64,000 nucleotides of DNA from JBAIYU01 sp036763085 (GTDB lineage Bacteria; Bacillota; Negativicutes; DSM-1736; Dendrosporobacteraceae). Position 1 is the stretch's first letter, and each line of letters begins with the position of its first letter. Shown here piece by piece: positions 24,826 to 32,698 of the stretch. The notes beneath the pieces were generated by a model. The model was not told the origin of the DNA. It did no database searches and saw only the letters and a list, made by a program, of their open reading frames with translations. Position numbers and translations under genes: made by a program. Location of the stretch: NCBI RefSeq assembly GCF_036763085.1, contig NZ_JBAIYU010000010.1:434001-498000 (forward strand), written 5' to 3'.

Positions 24826-26553
24826 TTAATCCTTTTTATTAAACTGAACTTGATATAATTTGCTGTAAAGTCCACCGAGGGCGAGAAGTTCGGCATGGGT
24901 ACCACGTTCGACGATTTTGCCGCGTTCCATGACTAATATTAAGTCTGCGCGCAAAACTGTGGAAAGGCGATGAGCTATTACAAAAGAAGTTCGCCCGATC
25001 ATAAGCTTATCAAGAGCTTCTTGTACAAGCTTTTCACTTTCGGTATCTAGTGCCGAAGTAGCTTCATCGAGTATAAGCACCCGAGGATTTTTTAGAATGG
25101 CCCGGGCAATTGAAATACGCTGGCGCTGACCACCTGAAAGTTTCGATCCTCGCTCACCAATCTGGGTTTTGTAGCCATCCGGCATTGCAGTGATAAAGTT
25201 ATGTGCATTTGCAGATTTAGCAGCAGCAAAGATATCCTCCTCGGCAGCACCTAAATCGCCATATAAAATATTATCATATACTGTACCATTGAATAGAACA
25301 GTCTCCTGAGGTACAATACCGATTTGTTTACGTAATGAATCCAGCGTAACATTCTTAACGTCAATACCATCAATACTTACACATCCGTGGGTGGCATCGT
25401 AAAAGCGCGGCACAAGATTAGCAATAGTAGTCTTGCCAGCACCACTTGGCCCAACGATAGCAACCATTTGGCCCGCCTTTGCTTCAATCGTGATATTGCT
25501 AAGAACTGGTTCCCCCTCTTTATATTCAAAGGTTACATTATTGAAAGCAACATCCCCATTAATCGGCGGCAAGTCAACGGCACCAGGCATATCTTTAATT
25601 TCTGGTTCGGTGTCTAGTACAGAAAAAACGCGGTCAGCAGCAGCTAACGCACGCTGGATATTACCGTATACTCGGCTTAAACGCTTTATTGGGTTCGATA
25701 GATTGACAGCATAAACCAAAAACGCAATCAGAGCTCCAGAAGTCAAATTGCCATTGATTACTTCCCAGCCGCCATACCAAATAATAAAAGTTACACCAAT
25801 AGCAGCTAATAACTCAATTATCGGGGTAAGGGTAGCAGTAAGTTGCGCATTTTTCATTTGAGCCCGAAAATTGAAATAGTTTTCTTTACTAAATCGCTCT
25901 ACTTCATAGTTCTCACGAACAAAGGACTTAACAACACGTACTGCCGAAATTGTTTCTTGCAATACAGATGTAATATCTGCAGCACGTTCTTGCATTACTG
26001 TGCTAGTGTTACGCAGTTTCTTACCAAAGATGCGCATTGTATGCGCGACCAATGGTAATGTTATCAAGGTTAATAGCGTGAGTTTCCAGTGTAGAAAAAA
26101 CATCATTGCAAGTGACCCGATAAGCACAGATGCTTCGCTAACCATCTCGATAACACTTTCAACTAAGGCCCCTTGGAGAGCTGCTACATCATTCGTAATA
26201 TAACTCATGATCGTACCAGTTTGCCTTTTTTCATAATAAGAAAGCGAAAGGCGCTGCAAATGCTTATATATAGCTTCACGAATGTCTATAATAACACGCT
26301 GTCCAATATAAGACATTAGGTAAGTTTGTCCGAAGAAAAAAACTCCGCGCAGCATATAGACCACAACTATACCAAATGCAATTGTATTTAACATTACTAC
26401 ATTTTTTTCAGCCAAAACTTCATCAATTACTTCTTTTATTACCCATGGAACATATAGGTTAGCACTCGCCGCAGCAATTATACAAACAACGGCCAAAGCT
26501 AAACGCGGCAAGTAGGGCCGAACATAACTTATCAAGCGTTTATATGTGTTCAT
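24826..26553 (-). CDS. msbA: Lipid A export ABC transporter (MsbA)
   Basis: From the ATG at 26553, seven bases after GGAGG and 14 bases inside the end of lpxB, the protein has 575 residues. Six transmembrane helices occupy the first 310 residues and an ATPase domain the rest: Walker A VGPSGAGKTT, signature LSGGQRQRISIARA, Walker B VLILDEATSALD and the switch His in AHRLSTV. It flips core-lipid A across the inner membrane. Neighbouring lpxB and waaA-lpxK support MsbA over a general multidrug exporter. Confidence 0.93.
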   Translation of the reverse strand: MNTYKRLISYVRPYLPRLALAVVCIIAAASANLYVPWVIKEVIDEVLAEKNVVMLNTIAFGIVVVYMLRGVFFFGQTYLMSYIGQRVIIDIREAIYKHLQRLSLSYYEKRQTGTIMSYITNDVAALQGALVESVIEMVSEASVLIGSLAMMFFLHWKLTLLTLITLPLVAHTMRIFGKKLRNTSTVMQERAADITSVLQETISAVRVVKSFVRENYEVERFSKENYFNFRAQMKNAQLTATLTPIIELLAAIGVTFIIWYGGWEVINGNLTSGALIAFLVYAVNLSNPIKRLSRVYGNIQRALAAADRVFSVLDTEPEIKDMPGAVDLPPINGDVAFNNVTFEYKEGEPVLSNITIEAKAGQMVAIVGPSGAGKTTIANLVPRFYDATHGCVSIDGIDVKNVTLDSLRKQIGIVPQETVLFNGTVYDNILYGDLGAAEEDIFAAAKSANAHNFITAMPDGYKTQIGERGSKLSGGQRQRISIARAILKNPRVLILDEATSALDTESEKLVQEALDKLMIGRTSFVIAHRLSTVLRADLILVMERGKIVERGTHAELLALGGLYSKLYQVQFNKKD

Positions 26554-27700
26554 TGCTACCTCCAGCTTTGGCACTAGCAACCTCAAGGATTACTTTAGCC
26601 ACACGCCCTACAGCACCAATATCACCTAACTTTTGACGCACCTCGACTAAATCATTTTTGAGGCGTAACTTTTCTGCTTCGTCAATTAGCGTAGGGATAA
26701 CTTCTTTGGCGATATTATCAGGATTAGCGTCCCCCTGAAGCAGTTCGGGTATAATTCTCCGTCCAGCCACAATATTAGGCAGGCTAAAATGAGGAATTTT
26801 AACCAGAAATTTACCTAGCAAATAGGTTAAAGTTGCAAGTTTATAAATAACAACACAGGGTAAATTCAATATAGCAGCTTCTAGAGTGACAGTCCCTGAT
26901 GCCGCAATTGCTGTATCAGAAATAGTCATTAAATCATAGGTTCGTTCATTTGTTAATTTCACATTCAATTTGTATTTACCTATAATATCCTGCAGCATTT
27001 CCCGGGAAATTGTCGAAGCAATTGGCAGATAAAACTGACAATTGGGCACCTTATCGACAATTTTTTCGCCAGCCTCAAGCATGACTGGGAGTAAGTTAGT
27101 GATCTCTTGCTTTCGGCTGCCTGGTAATAACAACACCACCGGATGCTTTGGGTCAGCATCGAAAAATTTATATGCTTCATCTTTCGGCATAGTAGGTTTT
27201 ACAATGTCCATAAGCGGATGCCCGACAAAAGTTACGTTTGCGCCAGCTTCCCGGTAAACATCAGCCTCAAAAGGAAATATTGCCGCAAGTCGGTCAACAA
27301 TCTTAGCAACATCCTTAGCCCTGCCTTTACGCCACGCCCATGCTGACGGGCTAATATATGAAACAACTGGAATTCCCAGTTCCTTAGCTTTTTCAGCCAA
27401 CCGCATATTAAAATCAGGGTAATCTATGACTACTAGCACATCAGGCCGCTCAAAAGCCATTAATTCGACAAGGCTGTCGCGCAGCTTAAATAATCTTGGC
27501 AAATTTTTTATTACTTCGACAAAGCCAATCACGCCTAAATCGGCGATATCGTGCACAATCTCCACTCCGGCTGATCGCATAGCTTGTCCGCCCATACCAA
27601 GCAGCTTAATATCGGGCTGAATATTTTTCAAGGCAGCAGCTACACTGGCCCCATGCAAATCTCCTGATGCTTCGCCTACAGAAATCATGACTTTGTACAT
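26540..27700 (-). CDS. lpxB: Lipid-A-disaccharide synthase
   Basis: From the ATG at 27700 (GGAGG nine bases upstream) the protein has 386 residues, the normal LpxB length. MISVGEASGDLHGASV, DYPDFNMRLAEKAK, YISPSAWAWRKGRAK and LLLPGSRKQEI are family signatures. It joins UDP-diacylglucosamine to lipid X. A further in-frame extension to 27892 runs through a repeat element (FNRRVRRVHRVK) and is not coding. Confidence 0.97.
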   Translation of the reverse strand: MYKVMISVGEASGDLHGASVAAALKNIQPDIKLLGMGGQAMRSAGVEIVHDIADLGVIGFVEVIKNLPRLFKLRDSLVELMAFERPDVLVVIDYPDFNMRLAEKAKELGIPVVSYISPSAWAWRKGRAKDVAKIVDRLAAIFPFEADVYREAGANVTFVGHPLMDIVKPTMPKDEAYKFFDADPKHPVVLLLPGSRKQEITNLLPVMLEAGEKIVDKVPNCQFYLPIASTISREMLQDIIGKYKLNVKLTNERTYDLMTISDTAIAASGTVTLEAAILNLPCVVIYKLATLTYLLGKFLVKIPHFSLPNIVAGRRIIPELLQGDANPDNIAKEVIPTLIDEAEKLRLKNDLVEVRQKLGDIGAVGRVAKVILEVASAKAGGSNEHI

Positions 27701-27733
27701 AGTTTGCCTCCAAAATACTAGAATACGACTATG

Positions 27734-27842
27734 AACCGCAGAGTACGCGGAGGTCGCAGAGGGAACGCAAAGTAATATTTGCGCGATAGTTATCGCGCTA
27801 AAAAAGCATTTTACTCTGTGTACTCTGCGTACTCTGCGGTTA
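27734..27842. repeat. Nested palindromic repeat (family 1, GCAGAG arms)
   Basis: Arms AACCGCAGAGTACGCGGAGG and TACTCTGCGTACTCTGCGGTT, inner palindrome GCGCGATAGTTATCGCGC, between lpxI and lpxB. Confidence 0.9.
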
Positions 27843-27867
27843 AACCGTTTATTTCCACAAATAGATA

Positions 27868-27922
27868 AAAACGCGAAGACGCTTAGTGACAAAACATCCT
27901 CCGCGCCCTTCGCGTCTTATTA
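27868..27922. repeat. Degenerate family-1 fragment
   Basis: AAAAACGCGAAGACGC and CCTTCGCGTCTTATT form a short inverted repeat next to the intact copy; the inner palindrome is lost. Confidence 0.45.
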
Positions 27923-27930
27923 TTAATTAT

Positions 27931-28734
27931 TTACATGGCAACAATAGTTATTCCATTATCGTCAGCCATTTTAATTACTTTTTCTCTTTCAACCACTAAG
28001 GTTTTTCCAGCTTCGATCGCTAGTGCTTTTGCGCCTGCTTCAATCATGGAATGTATTGTATTAATACCGACTGCAGGAACATCAAATCGCATATCCTGGT
28101 TAGGTTTAGCTACCTTAGCAACAGTCGCATTGCCGCGGCTAAGCTGTCCGCTGCGACGAATGCAGGAATCTGTTCCTTCAATTGCCTCAACCGCAATCAC
28201 TGCTAGGTTTTTTACGACAACGGTTTGTCCGATATCTAAGCCACCTATTGCTTTAGCCATTTTAAAGCCAAATTCCATATCGGCCTGTTCTTCTGGCGTA
28301 GGTTTGCGGCTTGATAAAACACCAGGCGCTGGCATTAGAGTACGAATCAAGGTTGTTTGGTCAAATACACCAATTCCGTCACTTGCTAATTCCCTGACAA
28401 AAGCCAACATTATAGTATCATCACTATTGTCTGTCAGTGCTGCAAACATCTTTCGAATGCGAGCATCTAGCTGTACTGAACCGCTAAACATAAGTTCCTT
28501 TGTTACTTTGCCCAGCATAGTAACTTGTTCTACGCCTTCACTTTTTAAAGCGGCGATGACCTTATCAAGTTCGCCAATGCTGATATTATATATTGTATCA
28601 GCAGATTCACTTAGCTCAGGGTCTACACCCGGCACTAAGGCCACTGCCGTCACGCTAAAGCCCATGCCGCGAGCGGCACGGGCAAACTCTACTGGCAAAC
28701 GTCCAATTCCTGCTAATAAACCTATTTTCTTCAT
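27931..28734 (-). CDS. lpxI: UDP-2,3-diacylglucosamine pyrophosphatase, LpxI type
   Basis: The 267-residue protein begins MKKIGLLAGIGRLPVEFARAA and contains MLGKVTKELMF, EGTDSCIRRSG and KPNQDMRFDVPAVG, all typical of LpxI (former DUF1009). It produces lipid X from UDP-2,3-diacylglucosamine. LpxI is unrelated to the LpxH used by E. coli and is the form expected here. It lies between lpxA and lpxB, so three consecutive genes act on neighbouring pathway steps. Confidence 0.96.
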   Translation of the reverse strand: MKKIGLLAGIGRLPVEFARAARGMGFSVTAVALVPGVDPELSESADTIYNISIGELDKVIAALKSEGVEQVTMLGKVTKELMFSGSVQLDARIRKMFAALTDNSDDTIMLAFVRELASDGIGVFDQTTLIRTLMPAPGVLSSRKPTPEEQADMEFGFKMAKAIGGLDIGQTVVVKNLAVIAVEAIEGTDSCIRRSGQLSRGNATVAKVAKPNQDMRFDVPAVGINTIHSMIEAGAKALAIEAGKTLVVEREKVIKMADDNGITIVAM

Positions 28735-28770
28735 GCATATCTCCTCCGGATAATCATATCGCCAGGGCAG

Positions 28771-29598
28771 TTAATCGTTGGAGTCCCTGCGCCCACGGCA
28801 GATACCACGTTCCGCATTGCGGAGAAAACGCAGGAAGTGTTCTACTTCTTCACAAGAATCAACTTCTTGCTCTATCATAGCTATAGCCTGCGCTAAGCTT
28901 AGGCCTGAGCGATACAACAGTTTGTAAGCTTTTTTGATTTGACTGCGAGAAGCTGCAACAACTCCGGCACGTGACATTCCCACACTGTTTAGACCGGAAA
29001 CCTTTGCCGGATGGCCATCAACTATAACATATGGAGGCACATCCTGAACTACTTTAGTAAGTCCGCCAACCATCGCATTGCGGCCAATTTTAACAAATTG
29101 GTGAACACCAGATAAGCCACCTATGACTGCTCGGTCTTCAACAACAACGTGGCCAGCTAACGTCGCAGCATTAGACATGATAACATTATTTCCAACTATG
29201 CAGTTGTGAGCCACATGAGTATAAGCCTGAAGCATACAGTCAGAACCGATACGGGTTTCTTCACCTTCACCAGTAGCTCGGTTAACTGTAGCGAATTCTC
29301 TTATCTTAGTATTGTCACCAATAAATACATAGCTCTTTTCGCCACGGAACTTGAGATCCTGTGGTTCTGATCCAATTGAAGCACCAGGGTAAATAATGCA
29401 GTCTTTACCGATACTAGTCCAGCCATCTATAACCGCGTGGGCACCGATTTTTGTTCTATCATCAATAAGAACATGCTCCCCAATTACCGCATATGGACCA
29501 ATTTCAACATCTTTGCCGATGCGGGCGCCAGGATGCACAACCGCCGTTTCATGTATCTTGCGTAAAGCGATTACAACCTTTTCCGGTTTCATCAGCAT
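28771..29598 (-). CDS. lpxA: UDP-N-acetylglucosamine O-acyltransferase
   Basis: The protein has a left-handed beta-helix of hexapeptide repeats (IHETAVVHPGARIGKDVEIGP..., MLQAYTHVAHNCIVGNNVIM with the catalytic His) and the C-terminal helical domain (NSVGMSRAGVVAASRSQIKKAYKLLYRSG). AAGGAGTGAT precedes ATG-CTG-ATG; I chose the first ATG (275 residues) although the second, at 29592, is better spaced. It begins lipid A synthesis by adding a 3-hydroxyacyl chain to UDP-GlcNAc. It is preceded by an unusually long non-coding leader. Confidence 0.95.
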   Translation of the reverse strand: MLMKPEKVVIALRKIHETAVVHPGARIGKDVEIGPYAVIGEHVLIDDRTKIGAHAVIDGWTSIGKDCIIYPGASIGSEPQDLKFRGEKSYVFIGDNTKIREFATVNRATGEGEETRIGSDCMLQAYTHVAHNCIVGNNVIMSNAATLAGHVVVEDRAVIGGLSGVHQFVKIGRNAMVGGLTKVVQDVPPYVIVDGHPAKVSGLNSVGMSRAGVVAASRSQIKKAYKLLYRSGLSLAQAIAMIEQEVDSCEEVEHFLRFLRNAERGICRGRRDSND

Positions 29599-30075
29599 AT
29601 CACTCCTTCTAACAGGTAATCTTAAATTACCCAATACTATATTCTAAATAGTTATACTGTGTTAATTTTATCCGATGACTAATCCGCTCAAATAATCCCA
29701 TATTCTATAAGCGGGAGTTATACCCAAAGGGCACAGGAAAGCAGCTAAGTCCCTGGATAAATTCGATAAAGGAAACACGGCTTGCGTCGAGCCTTAGCGA
29801 CAGCGCAAGTCGATGTTGCACTTATCCTGCCTTTAAGAAAGTTATACTTTCTGTTAGGACTAGAAATTCAGATGGGGTTCTACCCGAAGAGCACAGCAAC
29901 TCCACTAAATTAAGTCTCATTTGATACATCTATTAAATATAGTCCGACTAGTCAGACCAACTATAACAATCATTTTTTCGCCAAAACAAGCCATTTTAAG
30001 CAATTAAAATACTTTATCTCAATAATTCAAATAAGTTTGACCACTTTACGGCTTTTTTCAAAGCATGATACCGTT
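29599..30075 (-). promoter_or_regulatory. Long structured leader and operator-like site upstream of lpxA
   Basis: No gene is seen here. At 29942-29957 lies GTCCGACTAGTCAGAC, a near-palindrome whose minus strand (TTGGTCTGACTAG) fits the FadR-subfamily GntR pattern TnGTnnnACnA, just downstream of a possible promoter (TTGTTT, 18 bases, TATAGT). Between it and lpxA, two related segments (TACCCGAAGAGCACAG near 29881 and TACCCAAAGGGCACAG near 29721) flank a hairpin CTTGCG/CGCAAG near 29781-29809. The leader would be about 350 bases long. Confidence 0.4.
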
Positions 30076-30176
30076 TATGAACCGCGAATGTGCTAAAACG
30101 CAAATGTTTACTTCGCGATATGCTCGCGTTGAAAAACTATTCCCTTATCTTCCCTTTGCGTCTTTGCGGTTAATCC
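30076..30176. repeat. Nested palindromic repeat (family 1), diverged
   Basis: Left arm ATGAACCGCGAATGTGC, right arm CTTTGCGTCTTTGCGGTTAA, inner TTCGCGATATGCTCGCG, between fabZ and lpxA. Confidence 0.75.
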
Positions 30177-30182
30177 TCGTAC

Positions 30183-30605
30183 CTACGACATTGCAAACAT
30201 TAACTCGCCTTCAGCAACGAGTTGACCATCTACAAAGGCCTCACACCATAGTTTACCCATGCCACCACGAACTTTAACCAATTCTGCAACCATTTTAAGT
30301 TGGTCACCTGGTACAACTGGTTTTCTGAATTTAACCCGATCTATGCTGGCGAAAAATGCGACTTTACCGCGATTTTCAGCTGGATAAAGAGCGGTTACTG
30401 CTCCTACTTGCGCCATAGCCTCCAAAATCAACACACCTGGCATTACAGGCTGTCCAGGAAAGTGTCCTTGGAAGAAAGGCTCGGTGATCGTAACATTTTT
30501 AATACCTACAGCACGCTTCATTGGCTCTAATTCGATGATACGGTCAACAAGCAAAAATGGATAACGATGTGGAATTATTTTTTGTATTTCAGTCGATGAT
30601 AACAT
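30183..30605 (-). CDS. fabZ: 3-hydroxyacyl-ACP dehydratase FabZ
   Basis: From the ATG at 30605 the protein has 140 residues. IIPHRYPFLLVDRI and GHFPGQPVMPGVLILEAMAQ carry the hot-dog-fold catalytic His and Glu. A TTG four codons upstream touches the ribosome binding site GAGGGAG and is less likely. Clustering with lpxC and lpxA is classic, because FabZ and LpxA/LpxD compete for 3-hydroxyacyl-ACP. Confidence 0.95.
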   Translation of the reverse strand: MLSSTEIQKIIPHRYPFLLVDRIIELEPMKRAVGIKNVTITEPFFQGHFPGQPVMPGVLILEAMAQVGAVTALYPAENRGKVAFFASIDRVKFRKPVVPGDQLKMVAELVKVRGGMGKLWCEAFVDGQLVAEGELMFAMS

Positions 30606-30663
30606 TATTAAATTCAACTCCCTCGCAATTTAGGATCGACCTCTATGCATCTCTCTTGAGATA

Positions 30664-31497
30664 CTAGACCGTCTCTATTATATTAGCTAATATTTTGTTG
30701 GCTAGTGCTGTATTTAGCGTATGACCAGATTTAACAGCAATAATATGGCCACGTACGCAGCCAGCAAGTGCTAAATCGCCTATAACGTCTAATATTTTAT
30801 GCCGTACAAGTTCATCCGAGAACCGAAGCGGCGTTAATACATTTTCAGCATCATATACTACTGCATTCTCGAGGCTGCCGCCAAGCGCTAGCCCCTGTGC
30901 TTTTAGTGCTTCAACTTCATGCATAAAGCCGATAGTTCGAGCCGGGGCAATTTCCTTTATAAAAGTTTCTGGCGTTATTTCATAATCGCCAAACTGCACC
31001 CCTAATAATGGATGAGAATTAATAGAAGTAAAGGTTATTCTAAGTCCGTTATATGGAAGTATAGTTATAAATTTATCTTCATGCCTTATAGTCTGCTCGG
31101 CACTTACCGCTAGTATTTTACGTATAGCGTCCTGCTTTATAATACCAGCTTGTTGGATAAGCTCAACAAAAGGCATCGAGCTTCCATCTGCTACAGGCGG
31201 CTCTACTGAATCAATTTCAATAATACAATTATCAACCATCATTGCTGAAAATGCCGCTAGAAGGTGTTCAACTGTAAAAACCTTGGCATTACCTGACTCT
31301 AAAGTTGTAGCACGCATTGTAGAGGTTACATTGCTGGCCTTTGCTGCTACCTGCGGTGCACCAGGCAAGTCAACTCGAGCAAATACAATACCGGTATCAA
31401 TTGGTGCGGGATTAAGCCTGATGGTTACATCCTGTCCGGAATGAAGTCCGATACCGGTATATGTCACCGTCTTGCCTATAGTAGTTTGGTGCTGCAT
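30664..31497 (-). CDS. lpxC: UDP-3-O-acyl-N-acetylglucosamine deacetylase
   Basis: From the ATG at 31497 (AGGAGG nine bases upstream) the enzyme has 277 residues. VEHLLAAFSAM and HKILDVIGDLALAG contain the zinc-binding His and Asp residues, and RTIGFMHEVEAL is also conserved. This is the committed step of lipid A synthesis. It lies about 60 bases before fabZ in the same unit. Confidence 0.97.
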   Translation of the reverse strand: MQHQTTIGKTVTYTGIGLHSGQDVTIRLNPAPIDTGIVFARVDLPGAPQVAAKASNVTSTMRATTLESGNAKVFTVEHLLAAFSAMMVDNCIIEIDSVEPPVADGSSMPFVELIQQAGIIKQDAIRKILAVSAEQTIRHEDKFITILPYNGLRITFTSINSHPLLGVQFGDYEITPETFIKEIAPARTIGFMHEVEALKAQGLALGGSLENAVVYDAENVLTPLRFSDELVRHKILDVIGDLALAGCVRGHIIAVKSGHTLNTALANKILANIIETV

Positions 31498-31606
31498 GGA
31501 AAATCCTCCTGACATGATAACCTTTGTTTATTCTACAAAATATTCGCTCTTCCTGCAAGGGGGAGTGCTGCTAAATTTTTCATATTGGGGGAGTAGAAGT
31601 TTTATT

Positions 31607-31722
31607 AACCGCAGAGGGCGCAGAGTACACAGAGGGTTTACGAAGTGATTTAGCGCGATATTTATCGCGCATAGACATATTCTTTGTGTCCACTCTGCGC
31701 CCTCCGCGTACTCTACGGTTAA
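31607..31722. repeat. Nested palindromic repeat (family 1, GCAGAG arms)
   Basis: Arms AACCGCAGAGGGCGCAGAG and CTCTGCGCCCTCCGCGTACTCTACGGTT; inner palindrome GCGCGATATTTATCGCGC. The order of submotifs in the arms differs from other copies, but the two arms still match each other. Confidence 0.88.
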
Positions 31723-31744
31723 AAATTCCTTCTCCACAATGTCA

Positions 31745-32518
31745 CTAGGCAATTCGTTTGCCGGCGAGGGTGAGGGCACTTGTGTTCATTTGGTATTCAA
31801 TGAGTTCTTTGTACTGCTGACCAATTGAAGATGAAGGTTTAAGGAAAACTTGCGACGGTATGCCTTCTTCAACTATTTTCCCTTTATCCATCAGGACAAT
31901 ACGGTCAGCAACGTGAAGGGCAAAGGAAAGTTCATGGGTTACCACAAGCATAGTACTTGCACGGTATTTGGCCAATTCTTCCATAACTACAAGCACTTCA
32001 CGCACCAATATAGGATCAAGTGAAGCTGTAGGTTCGTCCCACAGCATAAGTTCAGGTTCAAAAGCTAATGCTCTAGCTATCCCCACCCTCTGCTGCTGGC
32101 CTCCTGACATTTCAGTCGGTTTATGGCTACTATGTTTTTCTAAGCCAACCTTTTGAAGAGCCTCACTTGCTTTGGTCTGAGCAATTTCCCTCGGTATACC
32201 GCCCATAACTAAGCCAAGCATCACATTCTCTAAAGCAGTAAGTCTGCTAATTAGGTTAAAATGCTGAAATACAAAGCCAATCTTTTTACGAACTTGCATA
32301 AGTTCGTCCGTACTTAGCTTGATAACATCAGTATCACCAATAACCACACTACCACGGTCTGGTTCTACTAATCGATTAATGGTTCTAATTGTTGTTGACT
32401 TACCACATCCAGAAGGGCCCATTATTACAACGGTCTCACCACGACCTACCTGTAAGTTCAGCTCGTCAATAGCAACCAGGCTGCCAAACTGTTTATATAA
32501 GTTCTCAATCTTAAGCAT
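31745..32518 (-). CDS. ABC transporter ATP-binding protein (GlnQ-like), orphan within the LPS cluster
   Basis: This 257-residue ATPase (ATG at 32518, GAGGTGATACCT upstream) has Walker A MGPSGCGKST, the signature MSGGQQQRVGIARAL, Walker B LMLWDEPTASLDP and the switch His in VTHELSFALHVADR. By sequence it resembles polar amino-acid importers, but no solute-binding protein or amino-acid permease is near. The gene upstream encodes a large protein with FtsX/MacB-like topology, and the pair may form one transporter. Only a family-1 repeat separates the two. Confidence 0.85.
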   Translation of the reverse strand: MLKIENLYKQFGSLVAIDELNLQVGRGETVVIMGPSGCGKSTTIRTINRLVEPDRGSVVIGDTDVIKLSTDELMQVRKKIGFVFQHFNLISRLTALENVMLGLVMGGIPREIAQTKASEALQKVGLEKHSSHKPTEMSGGQQQRVGIARALAFEPELMLWDEPTASLDPILVREVLVVMEELAKYRASTMLVVTHELSFALHVADRIVLMDKGKIVEEGIPSQVFLKPSSSIGQQYKELIEYQMNTSALTLAGKRIA

Positions 32519-32594
32519 AGGTATCACCTCGTTTCTGGTTTAGGAACTTCAACGGCGGATACACGGAGAGCACGAAGATATAATGGACGGTGAT

Positions 32595-32692
32595 AACCGC
32601 GAAAGCGCAAAGGATGCAAAGGGTTACGATCGCGATAACTGTCGCGTTTGTGCTTATTTATTTGCGTTCCCTTTGCGCTTTTGCGCCTAAAA
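32595..32692. repeat. Nested palindromic repeat (family 1, GCGAAAG arms)
   Basis: Arms AACCGCGAAAGCGCAAAGG and CCCTTTGCGCTTTTGCGCC, inner palindrome TCGCGATAACTGTCGCG. A further weak GGATACACGGAGAGCACGAAG fragment lies just to its left (about 32556). Confidence 0.8.
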
Positions 32693-32698
32693 ATCAGT

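Noticed and set aside
27935..28753. A 272-codon plus-strand open frame opposite lpxI
   Set aside because: It is antisense to a well-recognised gene, has no ribosome site, and its translation (Ser/Thr/Ala/Pro-rich) is the usual shadow of the lpxI codons.
31745..32518. Amino-acid importer ATPase
   Set aside because: Sequence alone suggests it, but no binding protein or matching permease exists in the window, so a substrate was not assigned.
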